DNA of 64,000 nt from JAVJUS01 sp040220455 (GTDB lineage Bacteria; Pseudomonadota; Alphaproteobacteria; DSM-16000; Inquilinaceae): contig JAVJUS010000059.1 of the NCBI GenBank assembly GCA_040220455.1, positions 1 through 64,000 on the forward strand, written 5' to 3'. The notes beneath the pieces were generated by a model. The model was not told the DNA's origin. It searched no databases and saw nothing but the letters and a program-made list of their open reading frames with translations. Shown in pieces: positions 54,195-62,190 of this stretch (its first letter is position 1; every line of letters starts with the position of its first letter). Position numbers and translations under genes: made by a program.

Positions 54195-54406
54195 GGGTCC
54201 CCTCCCCGAACGCGCCTCTGGCGCTTTTGGTCTTACCGGAACGCTTGGCGCCAAGTCCGTGCCCGGCCCCGATTCGTCCCCCTCACGGCGATCCCGCAGG
54301 AAATCGGCCTGTCATGCGACTGTGACCGATGATACGGGTTCGATCAATCCAATCCGGTACAAACGTTCCAAGCGAGACCGGATGAACGATATCTCCATGC
54401 CGCGCC
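54195..54406. promoter_or_regulatory. Gene-free region upstream of the sugar-binding protein
   Basis: This 212-bp gap separates the binding-protein gene from the upstream enolase-family gene, both on the minus strand. The part 54320-54390 is less GC-rich and includes GATACGGGTTCGATCAATCC and TACAAACGTTCCAAGCG. It probably holds the promoter of the eight-gene operon. I could not fix a -35/-10 pair or a convincing operator. Confidence 0.4.
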
Positions 54407-55639
54407 CTACCCCTCGGCGGTAATCTCGTGCCGCGCGACCGTGTGGGCGCGGATGTACTCCCAGTCATAGGTCACGCCGAGGCCGGGCCCGGCCGGCACG
54501 TACACGCAGCCCTCGGCGTCGATGCAGTCGAGCTGGTCGGTGTAGCCGCAGGCATAGACCGGCGGGATCGCGTTCGGGCAATCCGGGCCGACCAGTGCGA
54601 CCTCGTAGTAGTTCGTATTGCGCATGGCGCTCATCACCGCGCGATGGGCCGGCCCCGGCGCGTGGACCTCGCAGTCGACGCCGAAGGCCTCGGCCAGATG
54701 CGCGATCTTCATCGCGCCGGTGATGCCCATGTCGTATTCGGGGTCCGAGTGCAGGAAGTCCGTGCCGCCGGCGACCAGGAAATCCGCCTTGGGCTCGACG
54801 CCGCGGACATGCTCGGTCTGCAGGATCGGCGTCGTGATCTTCTCGCGCAGCTTGCGGTGGGCGGCCGCACTGGTGCCCGCGTCGCGGAACGGGTCCTCGT
54901 ACCAGAAGTATTCCGCCTCGTCGCAGGCCCGGCCGACATAGAGGGCGTCGGCAAAGGTCCTCAGCTCGCAGGCCGGGTCGATCATCAGATCCATGGCCGG
55001 GCCGACGGCGTGGCGGACATGCAGCAGGTTCGCCGCCTCCTCGCGCCGGTCGCCGTCGTGCCAGCCGTGGATCTTGAAGGCGCGGTAGCCCATCTCGCGG
55101 CACTGCAGGGCGAAGGCGGCGAAGGCCTCCTTGCTGTCGAGCCCGCCGTTGCGGTCGCCGTGATAGGTCGAGGCATAGGCCGGCAGGCGCTCGCGGAAGC
55201 CGCCCAGCATGCGCGAGACCGACATTCCGTACTTCTTGCCGGCCAAGTCCCACAACGCGATGTCGATCGGGCCGTGGCCCATGTGGTCGTACTGACGCAG
55301 CTCGCGCTTGAGGTCGTCGTAGAGGCCCTCGCGCGCCTCGGCGTCGCGGCCGAGCAGCGACGGGGCGAGCATCAGGCTCTGCGCCAGGGCCGAGCGGGTG
55401 CCGACGTAATGGGTCACGTACTCGCCCCGGCAGCCGTCCGCGGTCTCGATCGCGACGGCGTAGCGCGTGAGCGTGGTCGACTGCCCGGGCGCGTAGCCGA
55501 CGGCGCCGCCCGGCGTGCCGCCGCCGTGCCGCGAGGCCGGGCCGCGCGAGGCGGGCACGCCCATGTTGCGCGCCTCGAAGGTGAACTCGACGATCTCGAC
55601 CCGGTCGATGAGCGAGGAGGTCGTGGGGGAACGACTCAT
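54407..55639 (-). CDS. Enolase-superfamily sugar-acid dehydratase (mandelate racemase group)
   Basis: This 410-residue protein has the (beta/alpha)7-beta barrel features of the mandelate racemase/muconate lactonising group. The first acid/base strand reads FKIHGW (K-x-H rather than K-x-K). Metal ligands lie in LMIDPACE (Asp), FWYEDPF (Glu) and ILQTEHV (Glu). The candidate catalytic His is in CEVHAPGPAHR. The N-terminal lid includes a Gly-rich loop, RHGGGTPGGAVGY. With lactonase and dehydrogenase genes nearby, an L-fuconate- or galactonate-like dehydratase role is likely. Located 19 bp downstream of the PhyH gene on the same strand. Confidence 0.82.
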   Translation of the reverse strand: MSRSPTTSSLIDRVEIVEFTFEARNMGVPASRGPASRHGGGTPGGAVGYAPGQSTTLTRYAVAIETADGCRGEYVTHYVGTRSALAQSLMLAPSLLGRDAEAREGLYDDLKRELRQYDHMGHGPIDIALWDLAGKKYGMSVSRMLGGFRERLPAYASTYHGDRNGGLDSKEAFAAFALQCREMGYRAFKIHGWHDGDRREEAANLLHVRHAVGPAMDLMIDPACELRTFADALYVGRACDEAEYFWYEDPFRDAGTSAAAHRKLREKITTPILQTEHVRGVEPKADFLVAGGTDFLHSDPEYDMGITGAMKIAHLAEAFGVDCEVHAPGPAHRAVMSAMRNTNYYEVALVGPDCPNAIPPVYACGYTDQLDCIDAEGCVYVPAGPGLGVTYDWEYIRAHTVARHEITAEG

Positions 55640-55658
55640 GGGGGAAGGCCGCTCCGCG

Positions 55659-56537
55659 TCAGGCCGGCGCGCCGGCGACCGCCGGCGAGTAGGCCGCCGC
55701 CAGCCGGCGCGCCTCCTCGGCGAACTGCGCCTCCATGTCCCGGCCGTATTCCTCCACGCCGCGGCTGTAGGTCGGGCCGGAGACGACGGGTCCGTGGGCC
55801 TTGCCCTCGATGCCGTAGAGCGGGAACTCGGCGTGCGGGTTGGCGCCCTCGTTGAACGGGCCGGTATGGCCGCAGCGCATGAAGTGGAAGGCGGCGCCCG
55901 CCCGACCGCGATCGGTGCTGTTGCCGGTCGTGCGGTGCGGGGTGTTGAAGCAGAAGGCGACGGCCCCGCCGGCCGGCACCTCGCAGATCACGGCCGCGTC
56001 CTCGTCTTCCGGATACATGCGGTCGTGGTGGTCGCTCTCCGGGTCCGGCCCATGCGGCGCGACCGCGTGGAAATGCCGAGGCAGGACCTGGAGCGTCCCG
56101 TTCTCCGCCGTCGCGTCGTGGATCGCGACCCAGAAGCCGAGGCCGATGAACGGGTCCTCGACGCCGAAGTAGGTGTTGTCCTGGTGCCAGTTGGTGCCCG
56201 AGCCGACCCGGCCCGGCTTGTAGAAGATCTGGTCCAGGAACTTGTAGGTCGGCCCGCCCAGCAGCGCGGTGACCGCCTCGCGCACCCGGGCCTGGAACGG
56301 CAGGGCGGCGAAGAAGGGATGGTGATGGGACAGCGGGCAGACCTGGAGATTGATCTTCGAGTCCGACCGCGTCCTGCGGTCGTTGTCGGTCGCCACGTTG
56401 TGCAGCTTGCCGGCGTCGACCAGCTCCTGGAACGCCTGCTGCAAAGCCCTGGTCTCGGCCGCGTCGAAGATCTCCGGCAGGATGACGTAGCCGTCCTCGC
56501 GAAACCGGCGCGCGGCCTCGAGATCCGTGTCGGTCAC
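55659..56537 (-). CDS. Phytanoyl-CoA dioxygenase (PhyH) family Fe(II)/2-oxoglutarate oxygenase
   Basis: This 292-residue non-heme iron oxygenase has iron ligands in NWHQDNTYF (His-x-Asp) and FNTPHRTTGNST (distal His), with the 2-oxoglutarate-binding Arg expected in the nearby DRGRAG segment. Other family text: FREDGYVILPEIFDAAETRALQQAF and GFWVAIHDATAENGTLQVLPRHF. The bacterial family hydroxylates or demethylates very diverse small molecules. GTG at 56537 is chosen because GGGGGAGGAAAG precedes it. It is divergent from the mutarotase-lactonase gene and is probably the first gene of the catabolic run. Confidence 0.87.
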   Translation of the reverse strand: MTDTDLEAARRFREDGYVILPEIFDAAETRALQQAFQELVDAGKLHNVATDNDRRTRSDSKINLQVCPLSHHHPFFAALPFQARVREAVTALLGGPTYKFLDQIFYKPGRVGSGTNWHQDNTYFGVEDPFIGLGFWVAIHDATAENGTLQVLPRHFHAVAPHGPDPESDHHDRMYPEDEDAAVICEVPAGGAVAFCFNTPHRTTGNSTDRGRAGAAFHFMRCGHTGPFNEGANPHAEFPLYGIEGKAHGPVVSGPTYSRGVEEYGRDMEAQFAEEARRLAAAYSPAVAGAPA

Positions 56538-56796
56538 GGGTCTTTCCTCCCCCTCGTTCTCTCCGATACGACCCCGCCGCGCTTGATCGCGTCTGTTCTG
56601 TCGGACCGTCCGGCGCGCCGCGGCGGCCATCCGGTGGCCGCATCCCGGCACAACGTTTCGCCGGCCTTGCCCAATTCCCGTCCCCGGTGTGTGGAATCGT
56701 GGCGGCACAGGCTTTTACCAAGCGACCTTATCAACTACCGTCGTGTGCAACAAGCGTGCCCGAGAGACGGCCGCCCAACGCCGAGGAGGTAGCCCC
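56538..56796. promoter_or_regulatory. Divergent promoter region, PhyH gene versus mutarotase-lactonase gene
   Basis: This 259-bp gene-free region lies between two divergent start codons of the sugar locus. AT-richer patches, such as TTTTACCAAGCGACCTTATC around 56713-56732, are candidate promoter elements for the plus strand gene. No inverted repeat is clear enough to name an operator, and no regulator gene adjoins. Confidence 0.4.
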
Positions 56797-58014
56797 ATGA
56801 AGGATCTGGCGCTGGCCCTGGATCTGAAGGACGACCCGCAAACCATCGCGGAATACGACCGTTACCATCGCGATGTCTGGCCGGAGATCCTGCGCGGCAT
56901 GGCCGCGGTCGGCGTCAGGTCCCAGCGCATATGGCGGGTCGGCAACCGCCTGTTCATGCTGCTGCAGGTCGACGACGACTTCGACTGGGACCGGGACTTC
57001 GCCCGCTACATGCGCGAGACCGACCGCGCCCGGGAGTGGGACGACCTGATGCGCACCTTCCAGTCCAAGGTGCCCGCCGCCGGGCCCGACGACTGGTGGG
57101 CGCCGATGGACCTCGTCTACGACATGAACGAGCAGCTCGCCCGGCACGGCGACGACCCCCGCCCGATCCCCGGCGCCGGCCCGATCCTCGACTCGCACCA
57201 CCACTTCTGGCGGGCAGCGCGCGGCGACTATCACTGGATGGACCCGGACAATCCGATCCTCGCCCGCGACTACATGCCCGACGACCTGGCGCCGTCGCTG
57301 CGCCACGCGGGCGTGAGCCGGACCATCCTGGTCCAGGCCGCCCAGACCGAGGCGGAGACGGACTTCCTGCTCGACATCGCGGCCGAGTGCGATTTCGTGT
57401 CGGGGGTGTGCGGCTGGCTCGACATGGACGACGACGCCTTTCCCGACCGCCTCGCCCACTACCGCAAGAACCCCTGGTTCGTGTCCTTCAGGCCGATGCT
57501 GCAGGACCTGGAGGAGGACGACTGGATCCTGAAGCCCCGGGTCCTGAAGAACCTGGCGCATGTCGCCGAGACCGGCGTGCCGTTCGAGATCCTGACCCTG
57601 CCCCGTCAGCTCCCCCACGCGGTCGAGGCGGTGCGCTCGACGCCAGGGCTCAAGGCGGTGGTCAACCACCTCTCCAAGCCCTTCATCAAGGCCGGCGAGA
57701 TGGAGCCCTGGGCGAGCGAGATCGCGGTGCTGCGCCACTATCCCGACATCTACTGCAAGCTCTCCGGCATGGTGACCGAGGCCGATCACGCGGCCTGGTC
57801 GCCCGACGACCTGCGCCCCTATGTGGCCCATGTGCTGGACGTCTTCGGGCCCGACCGGGTGATGTTCGGCTCCGACTGGCCAGTGGCGCTGCTCGCCGCC
57901 CAGGGCTACGGCGAGATCGTCAACGCCCTGCGCTCCGTGATCGGCCCGCTGCTCGACGCGGACGAGCATCGCAAGCTGTTCCACGACAACGCCGCGCGCT
58001 TCTACGGGGTCTGA
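56797..58014 (+). CDS. Fusion of RhaM/FucU-like mutarotase and fuconolactonase-type amidohydrolase
   Basis: This protein has 405 residues. Residues 1-105 resemble the L-rhamnose mutarotase (RhaM/DUF718) dimeric ferredoxin-like fold: ALDLKDDPQTIAEYDRYHRDVWPEILRGM with the catalytic His/Tyr region, and FARYMRETDRAREWDDLMRTFQ. Residues about 125-405 are an amidohydrolase_2 barrel of the L-fuconolactonase type: ILDSHHHFWRAARGDYHWMD (metal His pair), LVQAAQTEAETDFLLDIA, VVNHLSKPFIKAGEMEPWASEIAVL and MFGSDWPVALLAAQGYGE. A mutarotase joined to a lactonase suits sugar oxidation through a lactone. GAGGAGG precedes the ATG. The next gene, a dehydrogenase, starts 2 bp after the stop. Confidence 0.88.
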   Translation: MKDLALALDLKDDPQTIAEYDRYHRDVWPEILRGMAAVGVRSQRIWRVGNRLFMLLQVDDDFDWDRDFARYMRETDRAREWDDLMRTFQSKVPAAGPDDWWAPMDLVYDMNEQLARHGDDPRPIPGAGPILDSHHHFWRAARGDYHWMDPDNPILARDYMPDDLAPSLRHAGVSRTILVQAAQTEAETDFLLDIAAECDFVSGVCGWLDMDDDAFPDRLAHYRKNPWFVSFRPMLQDLEEDDWILKPRVLKNLAHVAETGVPFEILTLPRQLPHAVEAVRSTPGLKAVVNHLSKPFIKAGEMEPWASEIAVLRHYPDIYCKLSGMVTEADHAAWSPDDLRPYVAHVLDVFGPDRVMFGSDWPVALLAAQGYGEIVNALRSVIGPLLDADEHRKLFHDNAARFYGV

Positions 58015-58015
58015 G

Positions 58016-59014
58016 GTGATGGCCGCGGCAGCAAGGACCGGCGAAGGCCGGCGCGCCGGCTTCATCGGCGCGGGCACGGTCGCCCATCTCCACGCCAAGG
58101 GCATCGCGGCGACGCCGGGCGTCTCGCTCACCGGGGTGTACGCGCCGGACGAGGGACGTACGCGCGCTTTCGCGGAGACCTATGGCGCGCGGGCGTACGA
58201 CAGCCTGGACGCGCTCGTCGCCGATCCCGCGATCGACGCGATCCACGTGCTGAGCCCGCACGCCCATCACGTCGACCAGGCCCTCGCCTGCCTGGAGGCC
58301 GGCAAGCACGTCATCGTCGAGAAGCCGGTGGCGACGACGGCGGCGGAGATCGCGCGACTGAAGGACGCCGCCGCCGCGGCCGGGCGGATCTGCGCGCCGT
58401 GCCACAACTACATCCACGCGCCGTCCTTGATCCGGGCGAAAAGGATGGTCGAGGAGGGCCGCCTGGGCACGATCGGCAGCCTGTGGATCCTCTACAACGT
58501 CTTCCATCCCGAGGAGGTCGCGGCGATCTACGGCGGCGTGCTGCGGGCGGTCTGCGTCCACCACGCCTATTCGATGCTCTACCTCCTGGGCCGGCCGGCG
58601 CGGCTGACCGCCACCGCCGCCTCTCTGCACTACGAGCGCCTGGATCGTGAGGACCAGGTGATGATCGTCTGTGACATGCCCGACGGGTCGATCGCCAATC
58701 TGTGGGCGAGCTTCCTGTCGGACGACCCGACCAGCGATCCCTGGACCGTGACCTACAAGCTGCTCGGGACCAAGGGCGGAATCGCCTATACCTGGAACGA
58801 CGCCTCGGTCCAGGACGACGGCGGCCCGGCCTGGGGGCTGGTCAACTATGTCGACAGCTTCCGCCACCTGATCGACGACTTCTACAACCGCTGCGTGGCC
58901 AGGGGCGAGGCGCCGCTGTCGACCCTCGACGACGCGATCGACGCGTTGGCCATCGTCGAGGCGGCGGAACGCTCGATCGCCGGCGGCGGCAAGGTCGATA
59001 TCGCCTACCGCTGA
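58016..59014 (+). CDS. Gfo/Idh/MocA-family NAD(P)-dependent dehydrogenase
   Basis: This oxidoreductase has 332 residues. The N-terminal Rossmann fold begins GFIGAGTVAHLHAKGIAATPGV. The family catalytic Lys lies in VIVEKPVATTAAEIARL (about residue 107). Further C-terminal residues APCHNYIHAPSLIRAKRMVEEGRLG and VCVHHAYSMLYLLG replace the usual His region. Family members oxidise sugars, inositols or amino-inositols. It directly follows the lactonase gene (GTG at 58016 or ATG at 58019, 2-5 bp after its stop), so it probably makes the lactone that the fusion enzyme hydrolyses. Confidence 0.9.
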   Translation: MMAAAARTGEGRRAGFIGAGTVAHLHAKGIAATPGVSLTGVYAPDEGRTRAFAETYGARAYDSLDALVADPAIDAIHVLSPHAHHVDQALACLEAGKHVIVEKPVATTAAEIARLKDAAAAAGRICAPCHNYIHAPSLIRAKRMVEEGRLGTIGSLWILYNVFHPEEVAAIYGGVLRAVCVHHAYSMLYLLGRPARLTATAASLHYERLDREDQVMIVCDMPDGSIANLWASFLSDDPTSDPWTVTYKLLGTKGGIAYTWNDASVQDDGGPAWGLVNYVDSFRHLIDDFYNRCVARGEAPLSTLDDAIDALAIVEAAERSIAGGGKVDIAYR

Positions 59015-59045
59015 CCGCCGCCGTAGCCCCCAAGGCGCGGAGACC

Positions 59046-60704
59046 TCAGGGATCGAGCTGGCCGACCGTCGCCGGCGCGGCCGGGTCGGGCCCGAAGGCG
59101 GCGAGGAAGTGGTCGCGGAAGGCGTCCATGCGCCAGACCGGCGCTTCCCCGCTCGGCCGCAGCCCCGCCTCCCAGCCCGCCGCGGCGAACCGGTCGACCA
59201 GCGAGGGCGGGCCGATCAGGTGCACCGGCACGTCGCGCCCGCCATGGTCCTGGGCCACGAAGCCGGCCGGCTGGTGATCGCCCAGAAGCACGATCAGCCG
59301 CACCCGGCCCGGCGCCCGCCCCTGCCGCGCGGCGAAGGACGCCGCGGTCTCCAGCGCGTAGACGACGGAGGCGCCGAACTGCGCGCGCACCCGATCCCGG
59401 TCGCGCCAGACGACCTCCGGCGGATCGCCCGAGGCCGCCATGTCGGCGAAGACGCGGCCGTCGTCCACCGCCGTCCAGTCGATCAGCTCGGGCACCGGCG
59501 TCCAGGGCGCGTGGGAGGAAATCAGCGCGACCTCCACGAAGGCGTCGGCCCGGCCTTCCCGACCCTCCAGCGTCAGACGCTCCAGCGCCGTCCAGGTGTA
59601 CTGGTCGGGCATCGTCACCCAGTTGAACGGCGGGCCGCGATAGCCCAGGTCGTCCGACGCGTACACGGCGTCATAGCCGAAATACCCGGCCTCCGGCCAC
59701 GCCATGGTGATCGCCGGCATGACCGCGGCGGTGCGCCGCCCGGCGCGGTCCGCCAGATGGATCAGGGTCGCCCGGTCGCTCGCCATCAGCGCGTCGTAGC
59801 GGGGCTGGCTGTCGATCCAGAGACCCGACAGCAGGGTCGCGTGGGACAGCCAGCTCTGCCCGCCCACCGTCGGCGCGGTGAGCCAGGCCGAGCGCGCGGC
59901 CAGCCCGGCGCCGCGCAGATCGCGCTCGGCCGCCGCCAGGGTCGGCAGCACGGACTCGGCGTAGAGCGGGTTGTCGTGGGTCGTCCGGCCGTAGGACTCG
60001 ACGAAGGCGACGATCACGTCGGTGCCGTCGAGCGCCGGCATCAGCGCGTCGCCCGGCACGGCGGCGAAGGCGTCGTCCGCCGCCACGCGCATCAGGTCTC
60101 GGCGGGCCGTGCGCGCCTCGACCACCGCCTCGGCGTGGCTCAGCAGGCCGCGAGCGGCGAAGGCGTCGCCGGGCGGATCGACCGGCAGGGTCGAGCGCGC
60201 CATGTCGCCGCCGGCAAGCGCCAGCATCGGGACGAGGGCGATCGCCGCGGCCGGTCGGGGCGGCCGCCATCCCGCCAGGCGCCCCGTCGCGGCCCACAGG
60301 CCGAAGAGGCCGAGGCCGACCAGCGCGACCGCGCCCAGGATCGCGAGCGCGGCCGGCACGGCCCCGATGGCGCCGACCAGGAGGTTGTGGCCGTCGACCA
60401 GCAGCTTGGCGTCATAGGCAGGGTTGAACGGCCGGCCGAGCGCCATCCAGGTCCCGAAATCCGCCGCCGCCAGGACCGCGCGCAGCGCCAGCGCGGCGAC
60501 CACGACCGCGCGCACGGCGATGGATACCGGCCCACCCGTCGGCGCCAGCGCGAGGGTGAGCACCAGGACCGGCAACTCCAGGGGGAAGAAGACGACGAGC
60601 CCGGTTTTCAGGACGCCCGGATGGTCGGGCAGCATCAGCGGGACCGCCAGCGCCGCGACCGCCGCCATGAAGCCGAAGGCGCGCGCCGCGTCCCGGCCGC
60701 TCAT
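59046..60704 (-). CDS. Membrane-anchored sulfatase/phosphoglycerol-transferase-like protein
   Basis: This protein has 552 residues. The N-terminal about 190 residues contain five hydrophobic segments. The periplasmic part resembles the alkaline-phosphatase/LtaS-type sulfatase fold: DVIVAFVESYGRTTH (first metal site), APTVGGQSWLSHATLLSGLW (Ser/Thr nucleophile region), AYFGYD-like bridge at EAGYFGYDAVYASD, and VRLIVLLGDHQPAGFV (Asp-His metal pair). It may transfer or remove a phospho- or sulfo-group on envelope lipids. The start ATG at 60704 overlaps the stop of the CDP-alcohol transferase gene (ATGA), indicating coupled function. Confidence 0.8.
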   Translation of the reverse strand: MSGRDAARAFGFMAAVAALAVPLMLPDHPGVLKTGLVVFFPLELPVLVLTLALAPTGGPVSIAVRAVVVAALALRAVLAAADFGTWMALGRPFNPAYDAKLLVDGHNLLVGAIGAVPAALAILGAVALVGLGLFGLWAATGRLAGWRPPRPAAAIALVPMLALAGGDMARSTLPVDPPGDAFAARGLLSHAEAVVEARTARRDLMRVAADDAFAAVPGDALMPALDGTDVIVAFVESYGRTTHDNPLYAESVLPTLAAAERDLRGAGLAARSAWLTAPTVGGQSWLSHATLLSGLWIDSQPRYDALMASDRATLIHLADRAGRRTAAVMPAITMAWPEAGYFGYDAVYASDDLGYRGPPFNWVTMPDQYTWTALERLTLEGREGRADAFVEVALISSHAPWTPVPELIDWTAVDDGRVFADMAASGDPPEVVWRDRDRVRAQFGASVVYALETAASFAARQGRAPGRVRLIVLLGDHQPAGFVAQDHGGRDVPVHLIGPPSLVDRFAAAGWEAGLRPSGEAPVWRMDAFRDHFLAAFGPDPAAPATVGQLDP

Positions 60705-61474
60705 CGCGCCGGCGTCGCCGGGCGCAGGAGCCAGAGCGTGTCGAGGGCGAAGGACCAGACCAGCGCCGCCAGGGCGAGCGCCGCGATCCACGCCCCGGCG
60801 AAAGGCAAGAGAACGGCGATCAGCGCGACAACCTGCAGCACGCAGACCGCCTTGCGCCGGAAGGACGGCGGCAGCGGCCGCGTCATCGCCGGCACCGCGA
60901 CCGAGGCCGCCAGGAAGGCATAGCGGATCAGCCCGAGTGCCAGCACCCACGGCCCCGCCTCGCCCGCCCGCGCCGCCAGCGCGGCGAGCAGCAGGACGAA
61001 TAGGGCATCGACCTCCATGTCGAACCGCGCCCCGAAGCGCGAGGACAGGTTCAGGCGCCGGGCGGCCCAGCCATCCACCCCGTCCAGCGCCAGGGCGATC
61101 AGCGCGACGGCGAGGACGAGGCCCGCCCCGAAGCCGGAGCCGACGTGGAACAGCGCAGGCTCGAGCACCGGCGCGGCTAGCAGGCAGACGAGGCCGGCGC
61201 GCACCAGGGTGACGAGATTGGGCAGGCCGACGATCGGGAAGGGATGAAAGGCCGCGATCCGCGCGACCGCGATGCCGGCGATCGCGACGTAGAGTCCCAG
61301 GACCGCGACCGCGGCCATCGGCGCCCGCTCGCCCACCGCCAGCGCGACCACCAGCAGCGGCAGCCCGACGCCGAGCGCGGCGACGCCGGCGCGCGCGGTC
61401 AGGCTCGGCCCGCGCGACAGGCCGGGCGCGGCGAACGCACCGGCGAACGGCGTATTCGGGTCGATGTTGCGCAT
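60701..61474 (-). CDS. CDP-alcohol phosphatidyltransferase-family enzyme
   Basis: This 257-residue integral membrane enzyme contains the full CDP-OH-P motif: DGWAAR, then eight residues, G, three residues, D and MEVD (in DGVDGWAARRLNLSSRFGARFDMEVD, broken across residues about 130-155). The N-terminal hydrophobic part and the LPNLVTLVRAGLVCLLAAPVLEP segment are typical. It transfers a phospho-alcohol from a CDP-linked donor to an acceptor alcohol; the acceptor is not decidable. Overlap with the sulfatase-like gene implies a two-step envelope lipid modification. Confidence 0.87.
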   Translation of the reverse strand: MRNIDPNTPFAGAFAAPGLSRGPSLTARAGVAALGVGLPLLVVALAVGERAPMAAVAVLGLYVAIAGIAVARIAAFHPFPIVGLPNLVTLVRAGLVCLLAAPVLEPALFHVGSGFGAGLVLAVALIALALDGVDGWAARRLNLSSRFGARFDMEVDALFVLLLAALAARAGEAGPWVLALGLIRYAFLAASVAVPAMTRPLPPSFRRKAVCVLQVVALIAVLLPFAGAWIAALALAALVWSFALDTLWLLRPATPAR

Positions 61475-61488
61475 GCGTGAAAGATTAG

Positions 61489-61508
61489 TTGCAGTTCGGC
61501 GGCTGCAA
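61489..61508. promoter_or_regulatory. Inverted repeat TTGCAG-N8-CTGCAA upstream of the CDP-alcohol transferase
   Basis: Perfect 6-bp arms lie 15-34 bp upstream of the start codon at 61474, within the 104-bp gap to the MarR gene. The arms resemble the half-site of the MarR-like operator at 62155-62170 (CGTTGCA / TGCAACG), so the same regulator might bind here. This is a positional inference only. Confidence 0.35.
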
Positions 61509-61578
61509 AGCCCCGCGCCTCCCCGCTACCGAAAGAATTTGCCGGCCCTTTCGGATCGCAGGCGGTCGGCGTCCCGGC

Positions 61579-62079
61579 TCAGTCGGCGGCGTCGGACTCG
61601 AGATCGGCCGACCCGGGCCGGCGCTCGAGCCCGAGCGCGTCCTCCAGCCGGTCGAGCGCGCGCAGGAGATCGCCCGACGCCTCCGGACCCAGCGCCTCGA
61701 CCAGCCGGGCCTGGTAGTCGAGCACCACCGGCACCAGGCGGGCATAGCGCGCCCGCCCCTCATCGGTCAGGCGCAGGAGGAGCTGGCGCCGGTCGCCCCG
61801 GTCGGGCACCCGTTCGACCCAGCCGGTCTCGATCAAGTGGGCGACGGCGCGGCTGACCGTCGACTTGTGCATCCGCGTCGCCTCGGCGATCGCCTGGGCG
61901 ACCGCCGGCTCCTGGTTGCCCAACGTGGCGATCACCCGCCATTCGGGGATGTCGATCCCGAAATCCCGGGAATAGGTGCGCGACAGCTCGCGGCTGACCT
62001 CCGTGGCCAGGCGATAGAGCCGGAATGGCAGGAAGTCGAGGAGGACCAGCCGGTCCTCCGGCGCGGGGATCGAGGCCAT
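61579..62079 (-). CDS. MarR-family transcriptional regulator
   Basis: This 166-residue winged-helix regulator has the FLPFRLYRLATEVSRELSRTYSRDFGIDIPEWRVIATLGNQEPAVAQAIAEATRMHKSTVSRAVAHLIETGWVERVPDRGDRRQLLLRLTDEG region, covering the helix-turn-helix and the beta-wing with the DxRxR signature. Family members are usually released from DNA by aromatic ligands. GGAGGG precedes the ATG. It is divergent from the homogentisate-dioxygenase-like gene across a 111-bp region with a perfect inverted repeat. Confidence 0.93.
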   Translation of the reverse strand: MASIPAPEDRLVLLDFLPFRLYRLATEVSRELSRTYSRDFGIDIPEWRVIATLGNQEPAVAQAIAEATRMHKSTVSRAVAHLIETGWVERVPDRGDRRQLLLRLTDEGRARYARLVPVVLDYQARLVEALGPEASGDLLRALDRLEDALGLERRPGSADLESDAAD

Positions 62080-62125
62080 CGGCCCTCCGATATCGCCGCC
62101 CCACACGGGCGGGTCCGTTGGCGTC

Positions 62126-62173
62126 TTGACTGTCGCAGATGCAACGATATGCTCCGTTGCAGGTGCAACGATA
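62126..62173 (+). promoter_or_regulatory. Promoter and MarR operator of the homogentisate-dioxygenase-like gene
   Basis: TTGACT (62126-62131) and TATGCT (62148-62153), with a 16-bp spacer, look like -35/-10 elements. Overlapping and just downstream is CGTTGCA-GG-TGCAACG (62155-62170), a perfect inverted repeat. TGCAACGATA occurs twice (62140-62149 and 62164-62173). This placement suits repression by the divergently encoded MarR protein. Confidence 0.65.
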
Positions 62174-62190
62174 CGGGGGAGGACGCGCCG

